Source: Primulina eburnea
Taxonomy: Eukaryota; Streptophyta; Magnoliopsida; Lamiales; Gesneriaceae
DNA: 64,000 nucleotides
Assembly: GCF_022965805.1 (NCBI RefSeq)
Contig: NC_133110.1
Location: 27,896,668-27,960,667 of the forward strand
Direction of reading: 5' to 3'
The notes under the pieces are model-generated. The model did no database searches and was not told the origin of the DNA. It saw only the letters and a program-made list of their open reading frames with translations. Positions 39,971 to 51,826 of the stretch are shown here, in pieces. Both the position numbers and the translations under genes were made by a program. Positions within the stretch are counted from its first letter, which is position 1. Each line of letters opens with the position of its first letter.

Positions 39971-42029
39971 TTAACGATTAATTGTCATTTTTTTGGACTT
40001 TTAGACCAAACAAATATCCCCGCAAACATTGGCCCATTGTACCAAAAAGCTAATATATAAGGCCCTATAGTTTTACAACATAAGGCCCAAAGTTTCATTC
40101 TCATAATTGGACTGTACTTTATGAGAAGAAGAGTTTAGAAAACCTTACACGTTTGGATCTCTTGACTTTTTCAAAAAGTACTACCATACACGCAAATTTT
40201 AACATCACATTTTTGTTGTAATAATAATAATAAACTATTAGTTAATAGAGAATAATACCCGTTAAAATATAATAACCCAGAAAAAGTTTAGTGAACACAA
40301 TATTCTCTCTGATAATCTTTAATATTCTCTTTGATTTTCTATTAATAACAAAATGTTAAAAATTATGTTATTTTATTTATATTTTTACTTAAAATTTTAA
40401 AATAAAAATATAAGTAAAGAAATGAAGCAAGATTTGTACTCGTGTAAATTAACCAGTCAGTAGGTGCCAAAAATATTGAAAGGAAGAGTGACACAATAAT
40501 AGTAAAAAATGATGTCTTCTAGGTGACATATTCTCTATATATATATTTTTTAAATGGTTATTTATATATTTTTATTCAAAATTATGTATCTGTAATAATA
40601 ACAACAACAACAATTATAATTGTTTGTAATTGAATTTAGTCATAATTTTTATTCATTAATTTCATTAAGGATAAAAATATATATACTCAGTATAAATAGA
40701 AAAAAATTGACAAACTCATAATATACACTGCATTTCCTTCTCTTCTATCATATTTTAAATACAAAATTGTGATTTTTTTTTATTTAGTTACAATTCTTAT
40801 CACTATATATCAATAAACACTTTATATCATAAACATTATTTTAATAATCATTCTATAAATTATTTTTACATGATCTCATTCAGAAAATAAACGTAATTTA
40901 AAATGATATTATTCTGAACAAGAGGTATTTAGTTTTAATTTGTAAACTAACATTCATTTAAAATTTCTATATGAATTTGGTCAAAATTACCCTTACATGC
41001 ACAAACATAATTATTCTAATACAAATCACTCATTTAATCTAATCTAAAATATTTATTTTCCCTTCTCGACATATCTTTTTTTAGGCGTCTTCCCTCATAT
41101 TCTCTATCATTATCTATTTTCCTATATTCTAGATTATTTTCTTTCTTATGCTTTTTTCTACATATCTTTCATAACAAAAAGAAAACAGTCTGATATCATT
41201 TGCTTATCCCGAGTAACGATTGTATGTATGCTTTCTGTTATTTGTTTATTTTTTATCATTTATGTTATTTCTGTTCATTTTCTGCAAAGTATGTGAAAAA
41301 GCAAAAAAAAAGTAGAAGAATGTGAATTGCTTTCACATCTATTTTTTTTTTTTAAAGAATAAGACAAGTAGTGATGCTGTGATGATGAATGTTCTTGAAT
41401 TTTAATATTCTATTGATTTAAGAATAAGACAAAAAGTGAAAAAAAAAACTAAGAAAGTCAACTTTTAATATCCTATTGCTTCAAAATTTCCAAAGAACTT
41501 CCTGGACATTCTTTATTTTTTTTTTAACATTCGTTGTTTTTATATATTGCTTCAAAATCACAAAAGAATAAGATAAATTTTGTATTAGTAATTTTTTAGA
41601 AAAAAAAAGTGTTTGATATTTTCTTCAAAATTATCAAAGAATAAAATAAATTTTCTTTTAGTCCGTTTCTTTTCAAAACATATATGTTGACATTTGTAAT
41701 TTTTTTCAATTTTGAAACAGAAGCATTCGTTTCTTATTAGATTTATGTCAAAATGATTTTCTTATTAGATTTATGTGAAAAGAGTAAATAAGTAACAATA
41801 ACTTAATTAAAAAAATAAAGTTGTATATCTCTTATTGGATTTATGTGAAAAGGGTAAAGAAGTAACAAGTACTTAATTAAAAGAATAAAATCATATATCT
41901 AAGTAAGAGTCAAATGGAGGTTATGATTTTAAATATTCCCAAAAAAACATCCTAATCCTCAGTTTACAAACTCGAAAAATCATCCAAAACAATGTGTAGA
42001 AAACGGATTTCAAACTTTTTATCCATCAA
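39971..42029. repeat. AT-rich repeat patchwork without genes
   Basis: About 40180-40430 is the reverse complement of 26810-27030. About 40500-40920 is a direct copy of about 49780-50215 (starts near GATGTCTTCTAGGTGACATA). The rest is AT-rich with poly-T runs and no recognised feature. From about 41940 it runs into sequence shared with the 5' flank of the cystatin-like genes. Confidence 0.5.
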
Positions 42030-42740
42030 TTTCCAAACAACAAAAAACAGATAAGTAAATAAGTGACTACTTCATTTTTACTTGTACAGAGAGACTGTAG
42101 GCGGCGAGAGGCTTTAAGAACCCTAGGAATGTCTGGAGGAACCGAGAATTTATATTGTTTCGTTAAAATTAAATTATTTTTTAAAAATATATTTCGTTAG
42201 GCCCAATCTTCAATTTCCCAACAACAAAAAAGCAGAGAAGTAAACAAGTGACTACTTCATTTTTGCTTGTACAGAGAGACTGTAGGCGGCGAGAGGCTTT
42301 AAGAACCCTAGGAATGTCTTGAAGAACCAACAATTTATATTGTTTCGTTAAAATTAAATTATTTTATAAAAATACATTTCGTTAGGCCCAATCTTCAATT
42401 TCCCAACAACAAAAAAACAGATAAGTAAACAAGTGACTACTTCATTTTTGTTTGTACAAAGAGACTGTAGACGGCGAGAGGCTTTAAGAACCCTAGGAAT
42501 ATCTGGAGGAACCGAGAATTTATATTGTTTCGTTAAAATTAAATTATTTTTTAAAAATATATTTCGTTAGGCCCAATCTTCAATTTCCCAACAACAAAAA
42601 ACAGAGAAGTAAACAAAGTGACTACTTCATTTTTGCTTGTACAGAGAGACTGTGGGCGGCGAGAGGTTTTAAGAACCCTCGGATTGTCTGGAGGAACCGA
42701 GAATTTATATTTTTTGTTAAACTTAAATTATTTTTTGAAA
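42030..42740. repeat. Tandem array, four units of 185 bp
   Basis: The phrase GACTGTAGGCGGCGAGAGG (with small changes) occurs at 42093, 42278, 42463 and 42648, a constant spacing of 185 bp. Each unit also has AACCCTAGGAATGTCTGGAG and TTCGTTAGGCCCAATCTTCA. Single copies of the unit occur next to the cystatin-like genes (about 24550-24660, 49440-49530) and at about 45425-45600 in the other orientation. The array therefore grew from the gene's 5' flank. Confidence 0.9.
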
Positions 42741-43000
42741 ATATAATTACAAAATTTTAGATTATATTAATGATATCGAAGTTATAGCGTAATTATACAC
42801 TATTTTATAATAAAACACTTATAATTTTTGTTAACAAATGTAATAAAATACATTATAATTCTATCACTATTAACTACACTAATATTAATTCATTCTCATA
42901 TTTAAATAATATATAAATATATTTAAATTACGAACTTTGAATTTTTTTTAAAATATCAACAATTTATATTTATTATTACTTTCTTATTAGTATTCCTATT

Positions 43001-44435
43001 TGTAGTAGCCCGAATTCCAAATTGGGTAATTAACGGATTAATGGTGATTAAGAAGGTTTAATGTGTAATTTTGACCGTGGTCATGATCGGACGGACCGAA
43101 GATGGTTCGGTAGCACCGAAGAGTTCGGACGATCCGAAGTGAGTTCGGTGGATCCGATCATGAGGTGTCAAGAGCCGATGGACACGTGGGAGTTCGGACG
43201 TTCCGAAGTGTAGGTTCGGTGGATCCGATCGTGAGGTGTCAAGAGCTGATGGACACGTAGGAGTTCGGACGTTCCGAAGTGGGTTCGGTGGATCCGAACA
43301 TAGCCTATAAATAGTGCTCGGAATTCCTCATTTTGGATGGCAAGTTCTTGAAGTTGTGTCTCATTTTGAGAGGTTTGGAAGATTTCTAGGGTTAGTTGTC
43401 GGTCGAGCGATAGCCAAGAGCTGCCAGGATTGGTAGTGTAGCGACGCCTGAGTTACGAGGCAATCGACATCAAAGGGCTGTCGACGGACGAAGGTAAACC
43501 CTAAACCTTTGGTAGTACTGGTTTTGCTAGTCGAGCATGGTAGTATTGTTCATTGGGTATGCTTTTGATGCGTAGGCTTGTTCTAGACCTGATTAGCGGT
43601 GTTGCGTAAGGCTAGGCTTGCTGTGATAGAGGTACGAAAGTACTATCCGAGATATCCTGGTCGAGTATACATTCTTATATGTGTTGCATGATTATATGGT
43701 GCATTGATATATGTCATATGATGCATGCTATTATGTCACGTTTATTACTGCATGTTGCATTTCATGTTGAGCCGTATCTCCTTCGAGATAGCCTTTACTG
43801 TTGAGCTGTATCTCTTTCGAGATAAGCTATATCTTGTGGGGCCGCTCAGCCCTGTCTTGTCTTGTGGACGCATGGACACCGAGAGTACACAGTGGCCGAC
43901 GGGTCGGGAGGGCTTCGGTGATCCGGGACATTTTAGGTCCACGTCTGTTCTTGTAGTGGATGCAGTGACCCAGAGGAGTACCGCGCGGCACTATCCACTT
44001 GGCGCCTCTAGACTGAGCATTTTGAGATCCTTTGTTACTCCTGTTTCTTGACTACCCTGGTATCATATCATAGCATGTGCATTTCATATAGGTTTGTATA
44101 CTCATGCTTTTGTACTGGGCGTTCTTATCGCTCACGTCCTCGGTTTTTGTTTATCTTGGACACCCCATTCCCACGGGGCAGGTCTCAGGTTGGATGGCTC
44201 AGGAGGAGGAGGAGGACAGTGAGTAGCTGGTTGGTTTAGTATTTCAGTACTCTTTGATTCGATATGGTTGTACCGTATACTTTCTTTTCATTCTGAGTTG
44301 TTATGGATTTTCGTTTGGGTTGTATAACTATTCGTCGTCGACCATATTTTCCGCTGTTATCTCTGATTATTATGAATTAAGTTAATTGTATGCTTAGTTC
44401 TTCATTAGTAGGTGATTCTGGAACGGGTCACTACA
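43001..44435 (+). mobile_element. Solo LTR, second Ty3/Gypsy-type family (1435 bp)
   Basis: Starts TGTAGTAGCCCGAATTCC and ends GGGTCACTACA, flanked by CTATT (42996-43000 and 44436-44440). The empty site is at about 10942-10946 in the first copy of the AT-rich repeat. There is no internal coding region. The central part has GTATCTCCTTCGAGATAG-type repeats (about 43775-43830) and a CCCATTCCCACGGGGCAGG block near 44165 seen in chromovirus-type LTRs. Open frames within it are not taken as genes. Confidence 0.9.
43090..43314 (+). promoter_or_regulatory. Palindrome cluster and TATA box of the second solo LTR family
   Basis: Three pairs of short palindromes, each a TTCGGAC(G)TTCCGAA-like unit next to TTCGGTGGATCCGA, lie between 43090 and 43299, with spacing of about 90 bp. 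TATAAATAG follows at 43306-43314. The layout parallels that in the other LTRs although the sequence is unrelated. Confidence 0.6.
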
Positions 44436-45470
44436 CTATTAGTAATTTATATGTGATTAATATTAAAAATATAAAATATAACAAAATTATAATTAATAGT
44501 AAAATGTAACCGAACAAAATTATAATTACATTAATACAATATAAATAATACAATTAAAATATAATAAATTATTTAAATTACTTTTTCAAATGTGGTTGTA
44601 CGGAATTTGTAATTGAATATGATGTTAAATATATGCAATAAATTACAAACATTATCAGAAATATTATACAAAAAAAAATTTCAATCTAGAAAGAAAAAAC
44701 AGAGATTCAACTGAGACTCGGCGTAATTCTCCCGAATTCTGATGCTCAACACAATTCTCCCAAATCAAATTCTGAATTACCGAGACTCGGTTCTCTCGAA
44801 TTCTGATATTCGACACAATTATCCCAAATCAAATTATGAATTATGATACTCAGACGCAATTACTTGGCGTAATTTATAAGGAGAAGGGAGTCACGGATAA
44901 AATCAACGAACAATATAATAACATGTCAATGTTAAACATTTTTATAAAAAATACATTATAAAACAACATTAATTCAATAATAATAAAATAAATTAATACC
45001 CGACAATTCTCGATAACAAAAAAATTATGAACACAATGTCGGACCGAGAAGAATTATAGCTAACAAAAAAAGCCGCGGAGCGAAGGAAAATATAAATTGT
45101 TGCGCAGAAGGAATGCCGAAGACTCGATGTAATTTATAGGCAGGAGGTCACAGATTCTAAGAATCTGTGACCCACTATCACGGATTCATTGAATCCAATC
45201 CGCGACCCACTGTCACGGACTCATTCTGCCACGGATTCTGAATCCGTGACAGTGGGTCACGGATTCAATGAATCCGTGACTTTATTATTTATTTTTTTAA
45301 AAAAAAAATCGAATCCGGACTTTTAATTTACAAATTGTTATATTTTTACAAAACTTTCAGATTTGTAACATTTTATTACATACTTTTTAAAATTATATTA
45401 CTGTTTTAAAAAAAATCCTAAGAAGATTGGGCCTAAGAAATATATTTTAAAATAATAATTTAGTTTTAAC

Positions 45471-45781
45471 GAAATATAAATTCTCAGTTCCTCCGAACAT
45501 TCCTAGAGTTTTGAAAGCCTCTCGTCGCCTACAGTCTTTCTGTACAAGCAAAAATGAAATACTCACTTGTTTACTTCTCTCTTTTTTTTGTTGTTGGGAA
45601 ATTAAAGGATAAAAAGGTTGAAATCCGTTTTCTACACATTGTTTTGGATGATTTTTAAGAACCATTTTACATTAAATATTTTATATTTTCTATGAAAATT
45701 AGGAATCCATATAATTAACTATTAATTTCTTGTTGTGATAGGCTTTACATTATGTTAAGATCAAGAAATTTTATGTTTTGG
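45471..45781. repeat. Inverted 185-bp-like unit and flank
   Basis: About 45471-45655 is one unit of the 185-bp repeat in reverse orientation, with GCCTCTCGTCGCCTACAGTC and the poly-T-flanked phrase shared with 24730. After 45660 the repeat common with 39116 follows. No gene. Confidence 0.6.
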
Positions 45782-46676
45782 TGTTGACAAATGATTAAGG
45801 TAAAACTGACCTAAGATGAACTGGTATAGGCGAACAAACCGATACAGTCCCAGACTAAAATAGTTCTTATCAGATTATGAGTTTTTTTCACTCAGTTTCA
45901 AAGATTTCAGTTTACTCATATTCGGTTTACCAAAATCAGTTTACATCAGCAGACAAAACTGATCGCAACATTGTACAATTGTCAGAAATATGTTGACATG
46001 AACTAATAAAACAAGCCAACAGACACAAGCCAATAGACACTTTTCTTTGGAACATATCTTTTATTTCAGAAACTATATATAGAGAAGAAATTCATCTGAA
46101 CAAGTCGAGGATTCCAATTACTGTGAATGATTAAATATTCAAACTTTCATCTAAACAGAAGTCAATCAGTCTATGACACTTTCAAAAAGTATTGTATATG
46201 GTCATTTAAGGATCATTAAGTGCTAAGACAGTTCTGTAATTTATTACAATCGAATAGCAGTTTGCATACTGTTTATTATCAGTAGAGATATACTAGAAGT
46301 TTCAGTTTGACAGTGTTTAAGTCAAAATTGAACTGGGATCTTGCAAATCACTTCTATAATCCAAAGTCTTATAATGTGAACATCTCAAATGAAAGAAGGT
46401 GTGACATATGAGCTTGACCTTCTGAACATCCAGAAACATACATGTGCATTTTCCACTCCTCAGTTTACTTTTTAATTCACTTAGGCCAACCTTGTTGTTG
46501 ATTTGTTTCGATCTGTCAGTCTGACTTTTATATCTCACACTTATTTGTTAGTCAACTGAATCGACACTTGAGAATATATATTATATAGTTGTCAACCCAA
46601 CTAAATTAACCATATGAAACATAATTATAACAATTGTTTATTCAATCTCCTTTTGAACACTTCAACCGATCCTACA
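45782..46676 (+). mobile_element. Copia-like LTR remnant
   Basis: The segment starts TGTTGACAAATGATTAAGG and ends AACCGATCCTACA. Two bases later comes TGATATCAGAGCCAG (46679-46693), a diverged tRNA-Met primer-binding site. This is the 5' LTR edge of a Copia-type element. No gag-pol follows; after a short tail the host repeat resumes. The start is supported by the paralogous sequence at 39230, which lacks the element. Superfamily is inferred from the LTR style and PBS spacing. Confidence 0.55.
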
Positions 46677-46693
46677 AATGATATCAGAGCCAG

Positions 46694-47329
46694 CTTATTC
46701 TCATTTTGTTCAGTTTATGGAGGGAGTTTTTCCCCACTCCCCACTATCATGGGCCACGAATCTCGCCCTAAAAACTGATAGCTCTAATCTTGCATGTTTT
46801 TTTCTCTGTTTATTGCTCAAATGTGTGAACATTCGAACTCGGATCATCCCCATTTACAATGTCTGAAGGTGTTGTAAAAACAAGAATTCCACGATCTGAA
46901 TTTTGTGAGTTCGCTTCTGAAAAGATATTGTCCCATCTTTATTTGTTGAATTTGTAATATGATTCCAATCTTTCATTGATTAAAAATGACTAGGCTAGAG
47001 TGTTAAAAAAGATTTCAAATCCTTTCTTAAAATATGAGTCGTCTCAAATCAACTCATCCAAATATAACAAATGTATGGCTTGTCATGCTCTTTGTCTCAA
47101 CGCCACTCTTCTGTTTAGGCTTTGGACGAAAGGGTTTATTAGTTTACCCAAAGAAGCAAAATCATTTATGCTAGAGAGGAAGGCAAAAATTATGCGGCGC
47201 ATATTACACGTGTTTTCTACAAGTTAAGATAAATGGTCTAAAATGACTAGGCTAGAGTATTAAACGTGTTTTCTACAAGTTAAGATAAATGGTCTAATTG
47301 TGAATTTGTGGCAAGTGGGGGTGACTCGG
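46694..47329. other. Non-coding DNA after the Copia-like LTR
   Basis: A piece near 46725-46770 matches 39885-39930. A direct duplication of about 45 bp (ACACGTGTTTTCTACAAGTT with AAGATAAATGGTCTAA, 47207-47240 and 47254-47298) is present. A 75-codon open frame at 47000-47227 has no recognisable motif and is not called. Confidence 0.4.
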
Positions 47330-49540
47330 TGCGTTTTGTTTGGGCATCACAAAATCCAATTAATTCCCTTCCAATCCAAGTCAAGATATTGTCCCATTTT
47401 TATTTGTTGATCCAAGATAGGTTAATGACTTAAAAAACGTGCAAATAATAATAATAATAAATTATTAAAAAAAATCTCATTATATTTATCCAACACCGAA
47501 AACTAATATAGATACATCAAAAGTTTGACATCAGCAAGTGATGAAACCCGAAAGTATTGGGGTAATCACTCAGCAAAATTGGGTAAATGATTAAAACAAC
47601 TTGGAACATATACCAAAAATAGAAGGAACTCGTCAATTTCCAAACCCATGTGCCTTCACAATAATTTTTCGAAAGAATCCAACTCGAATATCATCTCCGG
47701 GGTGACTCAAAACTCTACCGTAGAGCATAGTTTTCGCACCAAGTATACTCATTGAACCGTGGTGCCAAGAGGTAATAAAGTTAATACTTTAGTTTAGTCC
47801 ACAAAACACATACATAGACCATTCAAGTGGATCTATCACCATAAACATCTACTACATATAGATTTGGATCAGATTCCTTTTGAAACTTCCAAACACATTA
47901 AGAAATCTAACGCAATAACATTAACTATAACATATAAAACTCCAGATAATATAATTGTTTTGCACTAGGCTGGCGGTTTCTTACTAGTAATTAAGCTCTC
48001 TCCAGAATCAGCTGTCGCGACATCTCAAAGATCATTTTTTGCTGCAACAAATAAATATCTGTAAGAAAATTACTTTCTATGCATGAAATCATACAACAGA
48101 TCTAATCGAGTACATCATATGATCACAAAAACATACAAAAGAGAACTTATAGAAGAAAAGAAATGTTCATGAAACATCAACATTGTGTTACTGAGGGAAG
48201 GAATCACAAAAGCAGAACCGGCAGCAATGTCAACAACAAACACTGTCCTCGAAACAAAATTTGGAAAAAGATAACATAATGTTTATCAGGTCCTACGACC
48301 ATCTTAAAGCAACAACATAAAAAAAAAAGCACGTAACAAAATTTACAAGTGCAACCGTAGGATACATTTTCTGGAAATATCATACCGTTTGCGAGGGGCG
48401 CAATCTTCACTTTCACATGCTCGTTCTGAACTGACGTAATCATCATCACAGGACAGAAGTGTAATTTCATCATCATCATCATCCTAAGAAAACAACATAA
48501 ACCAACTCCTTAACTTCTTAGATTAAAGAAAGACCAAGAAAAATTTACCTTTTGGTGATATAAACATATTCCGTGTTGGCAGTTACATTCTTAGAATCTA
48601 CTCTAAAATTCAAAACTCGTTCGTCATTTGAACTACGCAGAAATACAAGAAAAACTAACAAGGTAAACAGAGTGAAGAAGATGGTACCTTTATCTCACAA
48701 AACAACGCCTCTTTTTTCCCATACGCCGCATGAACAACACCTCGAAAAACAAGGCTATGCTTAATTCCATCTTCCTGTGCCCTAAAAGTCAACCCGTAAT
48801 ATCCACGACCACCATGGTTCATCTTGCAAACCTTCAAGAGCTTGAAACTGTTCGACTGTAACAAAACAGAAAAATGAAGAACAAAATATTTTTTAGAACC
48901 AAAAAAAAAAACCAGGGCTGTAAATACATTAAATAGCTTGTCCAACCTTGGCGTCATTGAACAATTTCAAAGCTAATTCCGACAGATATCTCAGATCAAC
49001 TATTTTGTCCGCGTTCACAAATGTGACTAGTCCACCGTACAGCTTAGGCTTACCAGGCTTCCGTGGTTCATTACATAAGTCACATATCTGTCAACATTCA
49101 TTTTTGAACATGAAACATTCACCCAATATGTCAAATGTCTCCAATTTTGAGATTCTTTTCCTACTGGGTAAAATCTATATGACCCAAAACGAAAGGAACA
49201 GATTTCATACTCCACGGTAATCATCCAACGACATCTCGTCCTCTTCATCAGAGTCGTCCGCAAATACAGGAGACAACTTCGAACCATAGCGATCATGGAT
49301 CCACCGTTTTTTGCTAAACGTTTTATATTAACTCCGAATCAGAAGAAAATACAATACAATAAAACAAACAAATCCAAACCCAGCCTAAAACACATCCTAA
49401 TTCTCGGTTTACAAACTCGAAAAATCAACCAAAACAATGTAGTACCTCATTTTTGCTTGAGAGAAACTGTAGGCGGCGGCGAGAGGCTTTGAGAGATTTC
49501 GTTAGGTAGCTTTGATAGATTTCGTTAGGTCCAATTTTCT

Positions 49541-49571
<31 letters not shown>

Positions 49572-49760
49572 GCCTTTGTTTTTTTAAAAAAAAGGTTATT
49601 TTGTTTATTTTTACTCAAAATTACGTATTTATAATAATCATAATTTATATAAGATTTTTTTATTTTATTAAATACTTAATTTCATATTTAATTTAATAAT
49701 AATTGATAGAAATTAATTAGTGATGGGTCATAGTAAAATTTGTGAAAAAAATGTTTCTAT
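47330..49760 (-). repeat. Inverted segmental duplication, right copy
   Basis: Reverse complement of the locus at 12090-12301 plus 24509-26805. It carries the better-preserved cystatin-like gene and, at about 49540-49565, an uninterrupted TA microsatellite at the place where the left copy holds the Helitron. It is therefore close to an empty site for that Helitron. The part 47330-48440 is the gene's 3' flank, with no other gene. Confidence 0.85.
48392..49310 (-). CDS. Cystatin-like gene, right copy
   Basis: Minus-strand exons: about 49211-49310 (RYGSKLSPVFADDSDEEDE, MSLDDYRG), 48947-49087 (ICDLCNEPRKPGKPKLYGGL, VNADKIVDLRYLSEL), 48688-48855 (LLKVCKMNHGGRGYYGLTFR, VVHAAYGKKEALFCEIK), then weaker exons about 48549-48632 and 48392-48483 (acidic, DDDDDDEITLLSC). 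The first three join in phase with GT-AG introns and match plant cystatin/monellin-fold proteins. Exon 4 does not join exon 3 in phase (a stop arises), so either the protein ends shortly after exon 3 or the model is incomplete. The frame has no ATG before exon 1, pointing to a missing 5' exon. Inhibition of cysteine proteases is the family association, not shown here. Confidence 0.6.
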
Positions 49761-50639
49761 AAGAGCAATTTGAGAAACAAAATGATGTCTTCTAGGTGAC
49801 ATATTCTTTATATATATATTTTTTAAATGGTTATTTATATATCTTTATTCAAAATTATGTATTTGTAATAATAACAATAACAACAACAATAATAATTGAT
49901 TGTAATTGAATTTAGTCATAATTTTTATTCATTAATTTCATTAAGGATAAATAAATATGTACTCAGTATAAATAGAAAAAAATTGAAAAACTTATAACAT
50001 ACACTGCATTTCCTTCCCTTCTATCATATTTCAAATACAAATTTGTGATTTTTTTTATTTAGTTACAATTCTTATCACTATATATTAATAAACACTTTAT
50101 CTCATAAACATTATTTTAATAATCATTCTATAAATTATTTTTACACGATCTCATACCGAAAATAAACGTAATTTAAAATGATATTATTCTGAACACGAGA
50201 TATTTTGTTTTTAAACATTGGTTATTTAAGAAAATGATATCTTAAATAAATAGTTGAGCAAGCTTATTTTACAAATTTCTTCGAAAAATAGTATATAATA
50301 ATAAATTAAAATCGCACTTAATATTGCACTTAGTAATCCAATCAGTGAAAGGGAACATAATTAATTTCACAAAAAGGAAAAAAAAAAGATCGTTATGCGT
50401 GTGAACTCCAAAGAAGCAAGATTCGAGAAACATTTAGTTTGGACCAAAAATAAAATTAGGCCAAGTAATTTGATACCACCAATGGATATGTCCTCTCCCC
50501 CCATCTTTTGTTTCAAACCTTTTTAATGTGTTTTACGTTTTTTTTATGAATTCTAATGGCTTTCCGTCTTACATTGTTTGAATTTTAAAGTTCTATGTTT
50601 TTCGCTCAATTCGGTGCATTTTTTTTTACCCCGAAATTT
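49761..50639. repeat. Repeat copy and AT-rich DNA
   Basis: About 49780-50215 repeats 40500-40920 directly. The remaining 50216-50639 shows no gene. Confidence 0.55.
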
Positions 50640-51099
50640 TTTCTATCACACGATATTACGAAAATCAAATGGTGTGCATAATTTTTATTCTTTGAGCTTT
50701 GATATAAATATTATTTTTCTTCCTAAAAACAAAACGGAAAATTCATTCATCACATGATATATTAATAAAATCTATTTTTTTAAACAAATATATGGAAATA
50801 TCTATATTTAGAATACTTGCCAAGATATTACGAAGTCCACATGATATTATCAAGAATCTCAACAGCACTTAATCCAAACACGCAATTCAAAACATAAAAT
50901 CATACATCATCAAATCAAACATAAAACTAGCATTTTTTAAAATAAAGCATTAACTCTTAAATCTCTCAAACCACTCAAAAGCATAAAGTCATAAAATATT
51001 TAAAGTAATCTTAATGCGAAAAACTAGCAAAGGTCATCGTGTTATATGCATCATCAGTCTAGCTAGTTAAACTCAGCAAACCTTAACCATGATAACAAG

Positions 51100-51182
<83 letters not shown>

Positions 51183-51826
51183 ACACAACTCTAAACATTT
51201 CGTCATAAACATTCACAAGCAACAATGAAATATAATTTTAATAAAATTACTTTTCATTAACATGTACAACTCTAAACATTTCGTCATAAACATTTTCTTT
51301 CACCATATACGTATACTTTTTGCTCTTTTTATTGAATTCAGATCGTTAATTGTAACTTTCGTATCAGTTGCGGGTCGATGGATTCATCTATGTATAACCG
51401 ATGGGACATCAACGACACTCTCATCCGTCAACTGAGTCTTGGTCTTATATATCGTCATATCATCATATTAGTCACAATCAAGTCATCTCCTTCAACCTTT
51501 CATTATATTCATCACTTCTAAAAATTATTGCATGTCTATATCGTTTTCTTTTTAAACCAAGCATGCAACACGTCTTTTAGCATTATCGTTTTCTATTATA
51601 AAATTCCATAAACTTTCAAAATAAACATTTTAGCATTCATTACAACATTTAGGGCATTGTCGGGATGTCTATCATTTTTCAGTGTAAAATGACTATTTTG
51701 CCCTGAAACCCTAACTTTCCCAATTTATCCTTACTTCTTAAAACGACGACCTAAATCCATCCAAACTTAACATACCACCTAATATATATCCATAAATATT
51801 TCTTAGATGTAAACTTACACTCCTCG
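50640..51826 (-). mobile_element. Older LTR-like sequence, left part
   Basis: Read on the minus strand together with 60351-61257 and 63889-64000, this has the feel of a long Ty3/Gypsy-type LTR (phrases such as CATCCCGACAATGCCCTAAA and a GTCGTCGTTTTAAGAAG block near the join), but neither end could be fixed. It hosts the full-length element (TSD CCTCG). It includes a 78-bp TA microsatellite (51102-51179). Confidence 0.4.
51102..51179. repeat. TA dinucleotide microsatellite
   Basis: An uninterrupted run of about 39 TA repeats. Confidence 0.95.

Larger units (their letters stand above)
42741..45470. repeat. AT-rich dispersed repeat, copy 2, interrupted by a solo LTR
   Basis: Same sequence and orientation as 10684-11945, interrupted at 43001-44435. 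It carries the GTCACGGATTC palindromes in a longer form (about 45160-45280; the 12-base-arm palindrome is at 45256-45280). Its left edge joins the 185-bp array, and its right edge joins another 185-bp-like unit in the opposite orientation, so the repeat sits between inverted arms. Confidence 0.7.

Noticed and set aside
42030..42740. 185-bp array considered as a centromeric satellite
   Set aside because: Only four units are present and they derive from gene-flanking sequence also found singly; no evidence of long arrays in the window.
43725..44051. 108-codon frame inside the solo LTR at 43001
   Set aside because: It lies wholly in LTR sequence, has no recognisable domain, and the opposite strand is open too.
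51102..51179. Regular repeat array considered as CRISPR-like or functional
   Set aside because: It is a plain TA microsatellite.
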